Under the pieces are notes generated by a model that saw nothing but the letters and a program-made list of their open reading frames with translations, was not told the DNA's origin and made no database searches. Positions 1-11,964 of a stretch of DNA of 64,000 nt are shown piece by piece. The stretch's first letter is position 1; the number at the start of each line of letters is the position of its first letter. The stretch is taken from positions 50,627,543 to 50,691,542 of the forward strand of contig JACMZG010001914.1 in assembly GCA_018340805.1 (NCBI GenBank), read 5' to 3'. Made by a program: the position numbers and the translations under genes. Source of the DNA: Microvelia longipes. Its lineage: Eukaryota; Arthropoda; Insecta; Hemiptera; Veliidae.

Positions 1-169
1 TATTCAGTTCGTCCTGAAAGAAGTCATACATTACTCCAATTTGATGAAATACCCGAATGTTCTACGCTGCTCTCCTGTAGTCCTTGCCATCTAAAACAAT
101 GCATCCTCCACCCCATATCTAGATCCCAATATATATTTAAATTAACTCTCTTCTCTGTGCTATTAATAT

Positions 170-590
170 TACTTATTAGTTTTTTAGAGTTTTCTGCCTT
201 GCAGTTTTCTTCTTTGTACTGTACATCCTTGAAGTTTTGTTCCTTTAGTTCACAACTTCATATTTTTGTTCCTTATAATTTACACATCTTTGAAGTTTTC
301 TCATTGTAGTTTACATCCTTGAAGTTTTGTTCCTTGTAGTTCTCAACTTTATATTTTTGTTCCTTATAGTTTACATCCTTGTATTTTACATCTTTGAAGT
401 TTTCATCATTGTAGTTTACATCTTTGAAGTTTTGTTTCTTGTAATTTACACTTAAAGTTTTCTTCCTTGAAGATTTGTTCCTAATAGTTTACATCCTTGA
501 AATTTGTTTCTTGTAATTTACAACTTTATATTTTTGTTCCTTATAGTTTACATCCTTGAAGTTTACATCTTTGAAGTTTTCTTTCATAAA
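170..590. repeat. Degenerate minisatellite (about 30 bp)
   Basis: Many imperfect copies of the modules TTGAAGTTTTGTTCCTTG and TAGTTTACATCC follow one another, with an approximate period of 30 bp and several indels. No coding signal is seen. The 5' boundary is vague because divergence rises toward the left edge of the window. Confidence 0.75.
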
Positions 591-627
591 TCAAATCTAT
601 ATTTCTTAATTGATATAAATACAAAAA

Positions 628-750
628 CTGGGTACAGGGAACATCGGCACTTTTCTTCACAAATTTAAGACTAAAACAACCTGAGACTAAAATGGTTATC
701 TAATGTCAAGGGTGTTATAACATCGGACACGCTACGCCCATCCTCTGAAT
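628..750 (+). repeat. Family A repeat, left-end fragment
   Basis: Starts with a diverged left terminus (GGGTACAGGGAACATCGG, then ACTTTTCTTCAC). After about 55 unrelated bases it resumes with ACATCGGACACGCTACGC and CATCCTC, so the copy carries an internal insertion and is then truncated. Confidence 0.55.
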
Positions 751-1217
751 GTAATAATATAACAAAGCCTAAGATAAAATTTATTTATACTATTTTCACG
801 AATGCATTGAGGACCTGTGATCATACTTATCAGCCTACTTATTTTTACTAATATAGTTTCTTATAAGAACTATAAGTTTATAAGAACTATAGTTTGTCAA
901 TGCATCAAATGATTTGATAATTTACAGTATATGCGGTAAAACAAACTTTTTCATAATTTTTTAAGAAATTCGCCAAAAAATAAATATTTTCACCAATAAC
1001 GTATTTACTAGTTGAATATCTATAGAAGTTCCAGTGCTAATTTAATGTGTGTTTTGCTATATGACAATAAGTCGAACGTCGTAAAGCAGTTGAAAAATTA
1101 AAATTTACAAAAAATTAAAATTTACAAGGCAGTTAAAATTTTTAAAGTGTACATTTAATATTTTCAAAATGGCGACAAGCATCAAAATGACATTTTGTGA
1201 ATCGATTTACCGCAAGC

Positions 1218-1455
1218 TGATAGAATTTATAAGGTGATTCATTGGAGAGTTTTTATGAATGAATAATTTTTTTCTTGACATGTCAGGTTATAGTCCGGGA
1301 ATTGACGTCATTGCAGGAATAAATAGTAAATTTTCAATTTTGACCGCCTATTCAGAGTCCTGCAATGACATCACACATCATTCATAAAAAAGTCAGGCTA
1401 TAACCTCTGAATGCGTTTGGTTGTGTTACATCTAATCACCTTATAAATTTCTAAC
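1218..1455. repeat. Imperfect inverted repeat, MITE-like
   Basis: The outer arms, around ATAGAATTTATAAGGTGATT and AATCACCTTATAAATTTCTA, are near-complementary. Inner complementary blocks TTGACGTCATTGCAGGA and TCCTGCAATGACATCA, and two ATGAATG/CATTCAT blocks, extend the dyad. No ORF. This fits a small non-autonomous terminal-inverted-repeat element; no target duplication was established. Confidence 0.5.
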
Positions 1456-1862
1456 ATCTTGGATATATCCAGCTAATTTTTTATAAATGACGTGTGACGT
1501 CATTTGCAGAAATTGGTATAAATGAAAAGTAATGCATTTAAAATATTAATAAAACAAATAAATAATAACTATTATAATTATAGTATAGCAACACAGAGTG
1601 TAAAGCATATCCAGTAATGCCCATTAAATTGTTGTAGGAAATTGTTTTAGTCATAGAGTCAAGTAATTGGTTAAATAATAATAAATAAATCGTTTATTTA
1701 TATCTAAATACCTGTTTACAATGATTAAATTACAAATTTTATACAAACAAAATAATTCATATTGACCATTGGTGTCGCTAAGGCTTGTGAGCCACACGAA
1801 AATTTTAGTTTTATACCGAAATTATTAATATTAAGATGTTATTGCCTTGGTAAGGCAGCGCC

Positions 1863-2645
1863 TTTTTACTATTCCTTATTTATACCGTAAGTATATAGGA
1901 AAATATTGTATTAAAAAAAAATCCGAAACCGGGATAAAACGGAATTATTCGTTTCAGGCGTTTTAGGCCTCTTGAGTGGTTTTTGCAGCGTTACCCTGTT
2001 CGTGTGAGTGTGTGTGTTATTCATCGTAGCACCCAGTTTATTTATGTTACAAAGTTGAAATTTTGTACAAAAATCAGTTACCACTGTAGTTGTGCTATTT
2101 GAAAAAATATTTTTTTATGACGTCATTAGCGTGCAATAATGACTCAGCACAAATTCCCGAAAATCATATAAAACGCGAAAAATGATGCGATTCGTATTGA
2201 GATTCGGCAAAGCATATAACTATGTATAAGACTGACATATGTGCTAAGGTTCATCTCATTATTAGCATTAGTTTCAATTTTTTTATGAATGACTTGCGTA
2301 TGTTGTTTTTTAAAATTGTAAAACATTGGGAAATGGTCCAATTTAGTTGAAATTTGGTGCAAATGTATACCATTATCTAATAAATAAGTAAACTAGTTTC
2401 GTTTTAATATGGCAAGGATATCCACGATTTTTGTTAGATCATAAAAATTAAAGAGCATTGAGCATGGTCAATGCTGTATGGGTGACCGTTTGAATGATAC
2501 GGATGCATTTACTATCTGAAGACGAGCGATACGAGTCCGAAGGCATGTGGCAGTATAAATCTGGTGAACTTTATTTCTGAGGACGAGCGAAGCGAATCCG
2601 ATGTAGGAGGAAAAGTTCCGAGGTACCTCGTACCCGATTTTTATT
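1863..2645 (-). repeat. Family A repeat, near full length
   Basis: Read on the minus strand it runs from the GGTACGAGGTACCTCGG end (right side in the window) to the plus-strand ACCGTAAGTATATAGGAAAA end. It retains the GAGGACGAGCGAAGCGAATCC module, the CACACACTCACACGAA stretch near its right terminus and the paired CCGAAACCGGGATAAAACGG block. The reading frames overlapping it are chance frames. Confidence 0.85.
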
Positions 2646-3985
2646 GATTGTTTAGATGTCAGTCTGGTATCGTAGCAATGAATTCCTCAGCTTTTAGTTA
2701 ATTCTTCGTATTTTACATGTATAAGTCAGCGTATGGTAGCAGAACAAAGAGTACAGAGACAGAATTCTTTTTTTCTCTAACAAATATTTGTCTTCAAGAA
2801 TGTTTAGAACATAGTTTAAAATTCACTCTAAAAGTTTTCTTATGTAGGGTTAGGTAATCTCATTGATAACGGAGAAGTACTCCATTACGTAAGACGAATA
2901 ATTAAAATAGATGGCGTAATAAACAAATATTAGAGTCTCGAGAGACAGACAAGCGGTAACTTTGTTTAACATATAATCGCTGAGGCTAATTTGTTAGAAG
3001 TTGTTGGATGTCTGGCTCTCAGGTAATTTTTATAGGGCAAGATTAATTGGGAAGATCTTTTAAGTTTTCCTTGAAGTTTTCTTCCATTTATTAACTTCCA
3101 TTATTAAATTTTTTAATGCTTACTGAGCACACATTTTTGACAACATCTCTGGCGATTCCAGAAAATCTTTAAACCTTTTAAACTGGATTATTTATACAGA
3201 TGTTACATAGGTAATTTGAAGTGCCTAAACATATAGGCACAGACAGAATAGACACGGTTCCATTCTTAGGTGGATTCAGAACAATGTTTTAACCAGCGAC
3301 TTCTTTATTTTACATACATTTTTGTTAAGTATATACCATTTTTATGTTTTATTTATGCCATTATTCCCAAGAGATGGGGAACCGGTTGCTATTTAATATG
3401 AATAGATAATAGAGTTATTATGTAGTTATTATAATAGAGTTGTTATGTAGTTGGTTATTATGTGCCTTGTCGACAATCCAGAAGTTCAGACATATTTGTT
3501 GCTGAGTTTCATAGGACGACATATGGTTTGTCGAGTACTATGACTCAGTCCATGAATATGTTCAACCATCATTGTCCACAAGTTGACCTCTTTAATTCTT
3601 CTCTCCAGCAATTGAGCAGTGTTAGTATAAACTCTGTAAATTCTATTTTTAATTAATTATTTGACTTGTCTGTCTTTTCTTTTTTGACTGCGATATTTTG
3701 GGCCTAGTGTCTGTTTTCACATGTATATAAATAAATAATCTATTCATATTATATATTCATATTATCTATAAAGAAAATAATATGTTATTTTGTTAATTAA
3801 GTTTTTAAATTGGAGATAAGACAGTTTATTCATAAAATTTTGGAGTAGCGCTTTTTATAACATTCTTATGAATTTCTCAATTTGATTAACTCCCTCCCCT
3901 CCTTCTGTTAATTAAGGGTGTGCCGCCCCACGGTATATATAACATTTTATACATCGTCTGAAGTTAACATCGCTTTATTTGCTTC
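2646..3985. other. No recognisable feature
   Basis: AT-rich sequence with scattered stops in all frames. A short frame at 3462-3656 lacks any protein-family signature. I see no clear repeat structure apart from a small GTTATTATGTAG duplication near 3416-3460. Confidence 0.5.
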
Positions 3986-4014
3986 AGGATAACTATTCAA
4001 TCTATTGACATATT

Positions 4015-4265
4015 TCAAATACTTAAGAACTTGTACTTAAGTTGAGTTGTACTTATGTACGTGTACTTACGTGAAGTTGTACTTGAGTACTTGTAATTAA
4101 GTTAGGTTGTACTCAAGTGCTTATACTTAGGTATCTTGTGCTTCAGTAACTTGTACTTAACTTGAAGTGCGTGAGAGTTTATTTACACAAGTCTTATAAT
4201 TAACTTGTACTTAAGAACTCAACTTAAGCATTTGTACTTAAGTTAAGTTGAATTTAAGTACTTAT
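4015..4265. repeat. Degenerate minisatellite (ACTTGTACTTAAGTTGAG units)
   Basis: Repeated imperfect combinations of TTGTACTTAAGT, GAGTTGTACTT and AAGTACTTGTA give a region of roughly 30-bp periodicity. Units are partly self-complementary (ACTTAAGT is a palindrome). No coding potential. Confidence 0.7.
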
Positions 4266-4743
4266 CTTGTTGTGTTTGTTAATCTTTACATGTCTCACGT
4301 AATTTGAAACTTAACTTATAAGTAAAGAATCGTAGTACAGTTTAATCATCTCAAGTTTCCATCACGATAACTCGGTCCTCTATTCGTTACCAATTTCATT
4401 TTTTACTCCCCAAGTTTTTGCCAAAAATACATTTTTATAACTCTTTTTACCTTTAAAATCTTGTTAATTTCCCTTATCGAAGAGCCAATAGCTGTCAATC
4501 ACTCCCCCTCTCCTTACCTCAGCTGGAAAATTCGTTTTAACTTTCTTACAAGTGGGAAATGAGAGCTAAAAATACTTTCTACAAAACATTTTATAAATGT
4601 ATTTTTTTGTTATTTTTTTATTCACGGTTTTTGTGACATTAAGAAATAGTTTATTCAAACTTAGTGTTTCATTATTGTATTAACCAAAATTATAGCCGGG
4701 AGTAAATTCAAAACGCGCCGTGAAGAACTGAACAATAATAAAA

Positions 4744-5652
4744 AATATTGGGTACGGGGTACCTCGGAATTTGTCCTAATTACATCGGCTTTGCTGCGCT
4801 CATCCTCCCAGCTTCGGACTCGCTTCGCAAGCTCCTGAGAATTACAAGTCGTAAAATTTATACAGCAACACGTCTTCGGACTCGCTTCGCTCGTCCTCAG
4901 ATATTAATTACATTATTTTTATTCCCCGTGGTCAATTATCCAGACACTGAACACACTCGATGATGCTTAACTTTTATAATCCACCAAAAATCATAGATAG
5001 ACTTATTAGATATTATAACGTAACATAACATAATATGAAACGTATTATCACGAAACTTAGTACACATATTTAATACGTCAAAGAGTACACTTTTACTAAA
5101 TTTTAACTTAATATATTTGTCGTATTGAAACTAAACTTAGGGTACTTATTTATTAGGTAATGGTATACATTTACTAAATTTCAACTCAATCGGACCATTT
5201 CCTAATATTTTGAATCGTACCCAAGTCATTTAATAAAATTGAACTAATGCTGATAATGAAAAGAAACTTAACACATATGTTAGCCTTATACATAGTCACA
5301 TGCGTACCCATGTCAATTCGATCGTATCATTTTTTCCGTGTTTTTATGATTTTTCGAAATTTGTGCTGAGTCATTTTGCGCGCTAATGACGTTCATAAAA
5401 AATATTTTTTTTTCGAATAGCCACAACAGAGTAGACTGATTTTTGTACAAAATTTCAACTTTCTAACATAAATACACTGGGCGCATACGATTATAACACA
5501 CACTCACATACAGACAGACAGCTTTGCGAAAACCACTAAGGAGGCTTTAAAACACTAAAACGGATAATTCCGTTTTCATCCGGGTTTTCGGATTATTTTG
5601 CAAACACATACTTTTCCTATATACTTACGGTATAAATGAGGACAAGCAAAAA
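4744..5652 (+). repeat. Family A repeat, full-length reference copy
   Basis: The best plus-strand representative. It starts ATTGGGTACGGGGTACCTCG and continues through CTTCGGACTCGCTTCGC, a CGTCTTCGGACTCGCTTCG echo, GTATTGAAACTAAACTTAG and a CACACTCACATACAGACAGA tract, ending ACTTACGGTATAAATGAGG. Left TTTGTCCTAATTACATCGG and the reverse complement of the right end (TTTTCCTCATTTATACCGT in other copies) are related, suggesting subterminal inverted repeats. It encodes no credible protein, so it is likely a non-autonomous element of unknown class. Confidence 0.85.
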
Positions 5653-6185
5653 ACACAAACAATCCACGTCTCTCCACTAAAAATGATTTATTATAAATAA
5701 ATTAACAGAGCTGGGTTTTAGAAAAACAGCCTTACCAACACTGTGCCTGAAAATTCACTAACAAAGGATTGCCAATTACTAAATATTTATTTATACTATA
5801 TAATGTTTGGAGTGTCGTTGCTGGTTGTTTTATTTATTTTATCTCCGAGTTTATTTTACTGTAGGGTTAAATAAAAATTATTTTTATTAAAAAAGTTTAT
5901 AGAATTAAGTTGGAAAAAGTAGAGTTTTTACTGTGGAAAGAATTAGGAACTATGTTGAAGTTGTAAAGAATGCTAAGTATTTTATTCCGCAGTATTTTCA
6001 GTTTGCAGCCTAACTCATTTCTATCTTACCTGCTTTATACGAGTGAACAGTTAAGAGGATAAGGATTCTTTCTTCTCAGTATTGGAGTTAACTAAAGACA
6101 GGAAATGGGGGAATGTTACTAAAAATCTATCTGTCTAGTTACCTACATCCTTCTCTAAGCTTTAGTGTGTATTACACACCACACT

Positions 6186-6200
6186 CATATATTATATATA

Positions 6201-6240
<40 letters not shown>

Positions 6241-6266
6241 TATGTATATATATAATTATAATATAT

Positions 6267-6298
<32 letters not shown>

Positions 6299-6450
6299 GT
6301 TATAATATAAATATAAATAATAATTTAATAATTATATATAATTATTACATAATTAAATATATATAATATAATAATAATAATATATATATTATAATAATAT
6401 ATTATATATCTATATGTATATATTTTATAATAATATAATATAATATATTA

Positions 6451-6548
<98 letters not shown>

Positions 6549-6553
6549 ATAGG

Positions 6554-6613
<60 letters not shown>

Positions 6614-6615
6614 TT
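6186..6615. repeat. Long (TA)n low-complexity tract
   Basis: Over 400 bases of alternating TA/TAT with a few interruptions. The open frame across it is a translation artefact. The exact length may be unreliable in any assembly. Confidence 0.9.
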
Positions 6616-6754
6616 ATTTATTTTTTAGTAAATAATTAATAAAAGTTAAATAATATGATTGAAATATATTAGAGTTAGTGAAAAATTATATGTTTAAATT
6701 TTTAATAATTTAGATTTAAATAAGTTAATTTAAATTAATTCATTCAATTATTAA

Positions 6755-7560
6755 TAATAATAAATAAATAATAAACAAGTTTATTTAACAAAATATACAG
6801 AAACGTACATATAGTTAATTGTCATACATAAGCAAAAAATAAATAAGTTATACTTAAGCAAATAAACTAAATATCTACATATTTTTAGTTAGTTAAATTT
6901 TTATAGCATGAAATTCAGATAAACTGTACAGCGGATTTCTTATAAGAATTTCTCACATATTTACAAAACAACTTGCCTTCTAAGGACCTTACATTTTAGG
7001 CAAGAAATTGAATAGTTTTCAGACCAGCATTAACTGAGTGATATTGGCTGTTTTGGTGAGGTTGTATCTCTGTACAACGTACTGACTGGTTTGTCTTGTA
7101 AAGTAAGAATGGACATTCTCTACAGTAGACAAACTAGACTTAATATTGTGAACAAATATGAGTAACTGATAGCAGTACAGAGAATACAGTGTAAACAAAT
7201 TATTACTCTTAAAGGATTCTCGACAAGATTGTAGTTGAGGGAGCTTAAATAAAACTCTAATTGCTCTCTTTTGTAAAATAAATATTCTATCTACAGAGGG
7301 AGCTCCGCCCCATATCATAGTACCATAAGATAGGAGAGAAAAGAAATGAGCATGATACATAATTCTTAACGAATTACTTGATAGGCAATTAGATGCCTTC
7401 CTAAGCATATAAATGCTGGTACCTAATTTTTTAGCTAAATAATCTATATGGGGCTCCCAAGAAACCTTGTTATCTAAGTGGATGCCTAAAAATTTAAATG
7501 AATTTAATGTATTAGATTTGAAATCAAAAAATAAATTTACGCTTTTGTCGCTGTTAATGT
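6755..7560 (-). pseudogene. LINE 3' fragment (reverse transcriptase C-terminus)
   Basis: On the minus strand, a frame open from about 7556 to the stop at 7019 encodes the region after the RT catalytic core of a non-LTR retrotransposon. It begins with the FLGIHLDNKVSWEPHI segment, followed by SYGTMIWGG and ILQKRAIRVLF, and then a Y-rich C-terminus. This order is characteristic of EN-RT LINE ORF2 proteins. The catalytic FADD region is absent, so the copy is 5' truncated. About 240 bases of 3' UTR follow and end in AT-rich simple repeats near 6760. The clade was not resolved. Confidence 0.8.
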
Positions 7561-7796
7561 GAGAGTTTAATTAATGATTTAGTAATATATAAAAATTAGT
7601 AAATAAGATTATTTTTATAAAAAATATTGACAAGTACTATTTTTCTTTTAATATTCCTTGTTTTAACTTATTATTTTCTTATTATTAGTATTAAATTTAT
7701 TAATTATCTATTTTAATTATTTAAAGTCAATATTATTTAGTTAGTTATATTTACTTACTTATAATAAATAATATTTAATTTTAAGGATTCGGGTTT

Positions 7797-8328
7797 ATTT
7801 TACCCGCAATAATAACTCAGCAAAGTTTTTGAAAAACCATAAAACGCGAACAAATTATGTGATCAGATTGAGATTCCGTACGCATGTAGCCATGTATAAG
7901 GCTAACAACATATGTACTAAGTTTCATCTTATTATTAGCATTAGTTCCAATTTTCATCACATGAAGTGAGTACGTTTTTTTTTAAATTGTAAAATCAGAA
8001 AACATTCCTATTGAGTCGAAATTGGTCTAAATATATACCTTTGCGTAAAAAAAAGTTTCGTTTCAATACGACAAATATATCCATGATTTTTGTTGGATCA
8101 TAAAAGTTGAGCAGCATTCGTGGTCTGTGCTGTTTGATTGACCGCTGAGAATGAAACAGATGCATTTACTATCTGAGGACGAGCGAAGCGAGTCTGAAGT
8201 TATGCTGTAGTATATATTTAGCGAATTGTATATTCTGAGGACGAGAGAGGCTAGTTCTAAGTAGAAAGGATGACGTAGCGAATCCGATGTGATGAGGAAA
8301 AGTTCCGAGGTACCCAGTACCCGATTTT
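7797..8328 (-). repeat. Family A repeat, truncated
   Basis: Begins inside the element at ACCCGCAATAATAACTCAGC and runs to CGAGGTACCCAGTACCCG, so the CACACA-side terminus is missing. The GAGGACGAGCGAAGCGAGTC module is present and partly duplicated. Confidence 0.8.
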
Positions 8329-9004
8329 TTTAATTATATTGGGAAATTTGGCAGTTTTTTTTTACTTTTACGAGTTTTGTTTTGTAGAAGGGGAAACGTA
8401 AAATAAAAACTTGTATAAGAAAATGAACAAAAAATTGTATAAAAGATAAGTTGACTGAGTAAATGGAAAAGTTTTGTTGGCAACACTGTGTCAACATATT
8501 ACCAACTTCTACGTTTGTTTTTCGAGTTTAGGACTGAGCATCTTTCACAACTTTCTTTTGATACTATGCAGCTAGTGAATGAATCTGGATAAGTGAGTCT
8601 GCGCATGCGTGTTGTCTTTTTGTTTCTAGGTTGAATTAATTAAATTACATTAAGATAAATTAAAGGACATAATTGTGAATTTATGCGTTTAAGTTTGTTT
8701 GCTTTAAAAGTTTGTAAGTCCTTTGAAACTGGGTGTAGGAGAAACTAAATAGTATATTAAGCTCCTAGGCAGAAAAATGGAATTTCGCAGACGAGTTTTA
8801 TTAATTAGGGTGCATTAACAAAACTACGGTAGCGATGCGTCCGTCCGTTGCGTGCGGTGATAGCTTCAATTTGCGAAATGGAAAAAACCGACTAAACCCG
8901 CTAAAGTGATCCAGTGATTATCATTTAATTGATTACAAAACACCTTAGTGAACTGACGCGAAAGAAGCCTTCCCTTTTTCAAAGGCTTGGAATTTTTCTT
9001 ACCC
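8329..9004. other. No recognisable feature
   Basis: Mixed-composition sequence between a family A copy and a LINE fragment. It includes a GC-richer block around 8815-8870 (GCGATGCGTCCGTCCGTTGC) but no frame, array or inverted repeat that I could support. Confidence 0.4.
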
Positions 9005-9650
9005 CCTTTTCCGTTTTAGAGAAGAATTCTTTTGATTCTTGCTGTGCTTAAAGGTGTTGTTTACTTCTCTAACTTTGAAAGGAGATTACGATACGGATTA
9101 AGACTATGGGGCTCTTGCTCATCTACTAAAGATGTTTTTTCTGCTACAAAAAAGAGCTATCCGTATACTAGAGGGAGTTAAACAAATAGAAACTTGCAAA
9201 CCTCTCTTTGTCAAATGGAGAATTATGACAGTCTATGGCTTATATATTATGGAATGTTTAAAGCATGTTTTGAGGAATTTGGGCACTAAACAAAAACAAG
9301 GTGATCTCCATCGCTACGAGACTAGGAGAGGTTGTGACCTCAAACTACCACCAGTAAGACTTAATAAAACCTACAAAGGTCCTAGTTTCATGGAAATAAA
9401 AATATATAATCACCTACCAGATGGTATAAGAGCTCTAAAACCTCAAAAATGCTTAAACAAAGTCAAAGAAGTATTATTGCTTAATCCTATGTATGAACTA
9501 AATGATTATTTTAATTTGAACTTTAATAATTTGTAATTTTTTCTGTTTTTTTTTTTCTCATTTGTAATGTAAAGTGAATTATTTGACTAAACCAAGAATT
9601 GCTTGTAAATTTGATGGTTGTAAAATTATATAAATAAATAAATAAATTAA
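9005..9650 (+). pseudogene. LINE 3' fragment (reverse transcriptase C-terminus), frameshifted
   Basis: From about 9060 one frame reads NFERRLRYGLRLWGSCSST. After a frameshift in the T-run near 9135 a second frame continues as LQKRAIRIL and 130 further residues to the stop at 9534-9536. LRYGL.LWG followed by LQKRAIR is the usual order at the C-terminus of non-LTR retrotransposon RT proteins. It differs in sequence from the copy at 6.8-7.6 kb, so it comes from another LINE family. The 3' UTR ends with a short ATAAATAAATAAATAAAT tail near 9632-9650. Upstream catalytic domains are absent. Confidence 0.8.
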
Positions 9651-9807
9651 AGTCTTTTTGCTCTTTATTATTTTAATTTGATTTTAATAAAAGTTATTTT
9701 TTTATCTTAAAAATTAATGTGATCTTGTTATTATAACCTAATATTGTTATTTTATAACTTTTGTTTGTGCTGTTTTTTTTAAAAAGTTTAATTTTTTTAC
9801 TTAGTAA

Positions 9808-10108
9808 ATAAATATAATAAGTTTCGATTCAATACGGCAAGTATATATATGGTTTTTATTAGATCATAAAAGTTAATTACCACCGAGCGTGGTTAGTGCC
9901 TGCATGGGTGAAAATAAAAGGCTTCTTTTAAGAGACTCTTAAAATAAAAGTAATTTAATAACTATCTGACGACAAGCGAAGCGAGTAAGAAGACGTGTCG
10001 CAGTATAAATTTAGCGAATTGTAATTTCAGAGGATGAGCGTAGGGAAACCGATGTGTTGAGGAAAATCCATATTCCGAGGTACCCAGTACCTGACTTTTT
10101 ATTTTTGA
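9808..10108 (-). repeat. Family A repeat, left-end fragment
   Basis: Contains the CAATACGGCAAGTATAT block, the GACAAGCGAAGCGAGTA module and the terminal CGAGGTACCCAGTACCTG. About 30 bases (AAAATAAAAGGCTTC and neighbours) are inserted near 9910-9945 compared with other copies. Confidence 0.75.
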
Positions 10109-10374
10109 TCATAAACCTTATTACACATGGCAATGCAATTTTGTTCTGTTCTTTTAATTCGAAGGTATTCAGGTTACTTCTTGATATTTTAAAATTCAAC
10201 TAATAGGGCCCCTCTAGTAATAATTGTATTATTATTTGAAGTAAACCTCCAATAATTTTTGTTGATAATAAACAGCGTAGGCTCAGAGACAGGTATACAT
10301 AGGGCCTCCATCACCTCTATCTTCAGTTCAGTTTTGTAGAGCATTTTGTAGTCTATCCATGATGTCCTACATCC
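10109..10374. other. No recognisable feature
   Basis: AT-rich spacer. Its last part (10310-10374) may belong to the decayed Penelope-type terminus described next. Confidence 0.35.
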
Positions 10375-10412
10375 CTAAATATGCCTCCCACAGTGGAAGC
10401 GAAACGTCGGAT
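10375..10412 (+). ncRNA. Degraded hammerhead-like motif
   Basis: CTAAATA, then the near-palindrome GCCTCCCACAGTGGAAGC, then GAAACGTCGG. If CTAAATA is a mutated CTGAAGA, the order matches the CUGANGA / stem II / GAAAC core seen in Penelope-like terminal regions. Two core substitutions make self-cleavage unlikely. Interpreted only as a fossil by comparison with the better motifs downstream. Confidence 0.3.
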
Positions 10413-11256
10413 TCTTCTTCTACATTGACGCGCTCACCACCGGAAGACCTAAATCTTCATAATTCTTGTTATCTCCAAGTGTAAATCACACTTCCGCCAT
10501 TTCCGTCATGACACCCATCCCATTAAATTTACTAAGCAAATCAGATATCGAAACTAAGAAGCCTAGCTTACTCTTTCCTATGGTCAGTTTCTGTCAAATC
10601 AGTAAAATTCTAATTATTTCGTAATTTCATACATTGATCTACGTATCAATTATCGAATAAGGATTGAATTTTATAGATTTTACATAATTTTAAAGCCAAA
10701 TTCTATCTACAAAAGACTACAGATTTGAGATCCAACTTGAGGGTCACTTAAAGTTAGATGAAACCACGAGGTAAACCATTGCTGTGACTTCATGGAAGAA
10801 AACCCATTAGGTTTTAAACGATGTTACTAAAAAAAATGTTTTCTTCAAACTATAAAAAAAATCTTTTATATTATAATATAGATAGAAAATACTTTTCCTG
10901 AGGCCGAATAAAAGCCTACTGCAAGAGGTAAGACACGTTCCGAGGCGTGGAGTAATGTTTCAGAATTACTGTTTTCTGCAGAGGTTAAAGTGATTTTACC
11001 AATAACAAGTTGAAGAGAACGGGGATAAAAATAAAATCTAATGTCAGATAAGTTTTCATTTCTTATTTGATACAACCACCGTCACGTATTATACTCTCTT
11101 CTTACAATAGCTTATAAACCAAACTGCTTTATGTTGGTTTAGCTTTTTAGCGAATTTTCAGAGAAAAATGAGCTTACGAGGTGAGATTTGTTTTTCTTGA
11201 TCGGGACTCCATTCCCACTTAGACCCTTTATAATTAGCATATTAAGAATAGTTATT
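10413..11256. other. No recognisable feature
   Basis: AT-rich, non-repetitive as far as I can see. A 69-codon minus frame at 10866-11075 has no family signature. Confidence 0.4.
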
Positions 11257-11479
11257 TATGCAAAAAGGGATGAAAGTAAGTTTTACAGCTCAAGTTAAAG
11301 TTTCGTCCTAAGGCAGCGCCGAAGGAGGAAACTTCATTAGCTCACGAGGCCGGTAGGCCGAGAAAGATAAACTAGTTAGCTCCCGAGGCTTGCCGAGGGA
11401 GTTTACTAAACATTTTGGCTCCCGAGGCTTGACGAGGGAGATAATACGAGAACTGAAAACTTTCATCCCTTGTTGCATA
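11257..11479. repeat. Inverted-repeat element with GC-rich modules
   Basis: Arms TATGCAAAAAGGGATGAAAG and CTTTCATCCCTTGTTGCATA enclose about 180 bases holding four related GC-rich modules such as CTCCCGAGGCTTGCCGAGGG. Each module is nearly self-complementary. No ORF. This resembles a MITE carrying an internal array. It lies about 20 bases outside the foldback-like element that follows. Confidence 0.6.
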
Positions 11480-11964
11480 TTAAATTTTATCTACGACTAG
11501 AGAACTAACACAATAACAATTAAGGAGCTGAAGAATATATTAATAGTTGTTAGTACTAACAATTATGGCACTTCTTTAGATAGTTACTCCCTTTTAGGGG
11601 AGTACTATACTGATTTTTTTATCTATATGACCTTCTTCAGATGGTTACTCCCCAACAACTCTATGAGGGGAGTAACCATTTAAAGAAGGTCTCTGAGTAA
11701 CCTTCTTCAGATGGTTACTCCCCAACAACTCTATGAGGGGAGTAACCATTTTAAAGAAGGTCTCTGAGTAACCTTCTTCAGATGGTTACTCCCCAACAAC
11801 TCTATGAGGGGAGTAACCATTAAAAGAAGGTCTCTGAGTAACCTTCTTTAAATGGTTACTCCCCAACAACTCTATGGGGAGTAACCATTTAAAGAAGGTC
11901 TCTGAGTAACCTTCTTCAGATGGTTACTCCCCAACAACTCTATGAGGGGAGTAACCATTTAAAG

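Noticed and set aside
3462..5000. Short open frames at 3462-3656 and 4748-4963 as genes
   Set aside because: No family signature; the second lies wholly inside a family A repeat whose other copies do not keep the frame.
10866..11075. 69-codon minus frame as a LINE C-terminus
   Set aside because: Superficially similar composition, but none of the expected motifs (YG..LWG, LQKRAIR, YN.LP) is present.
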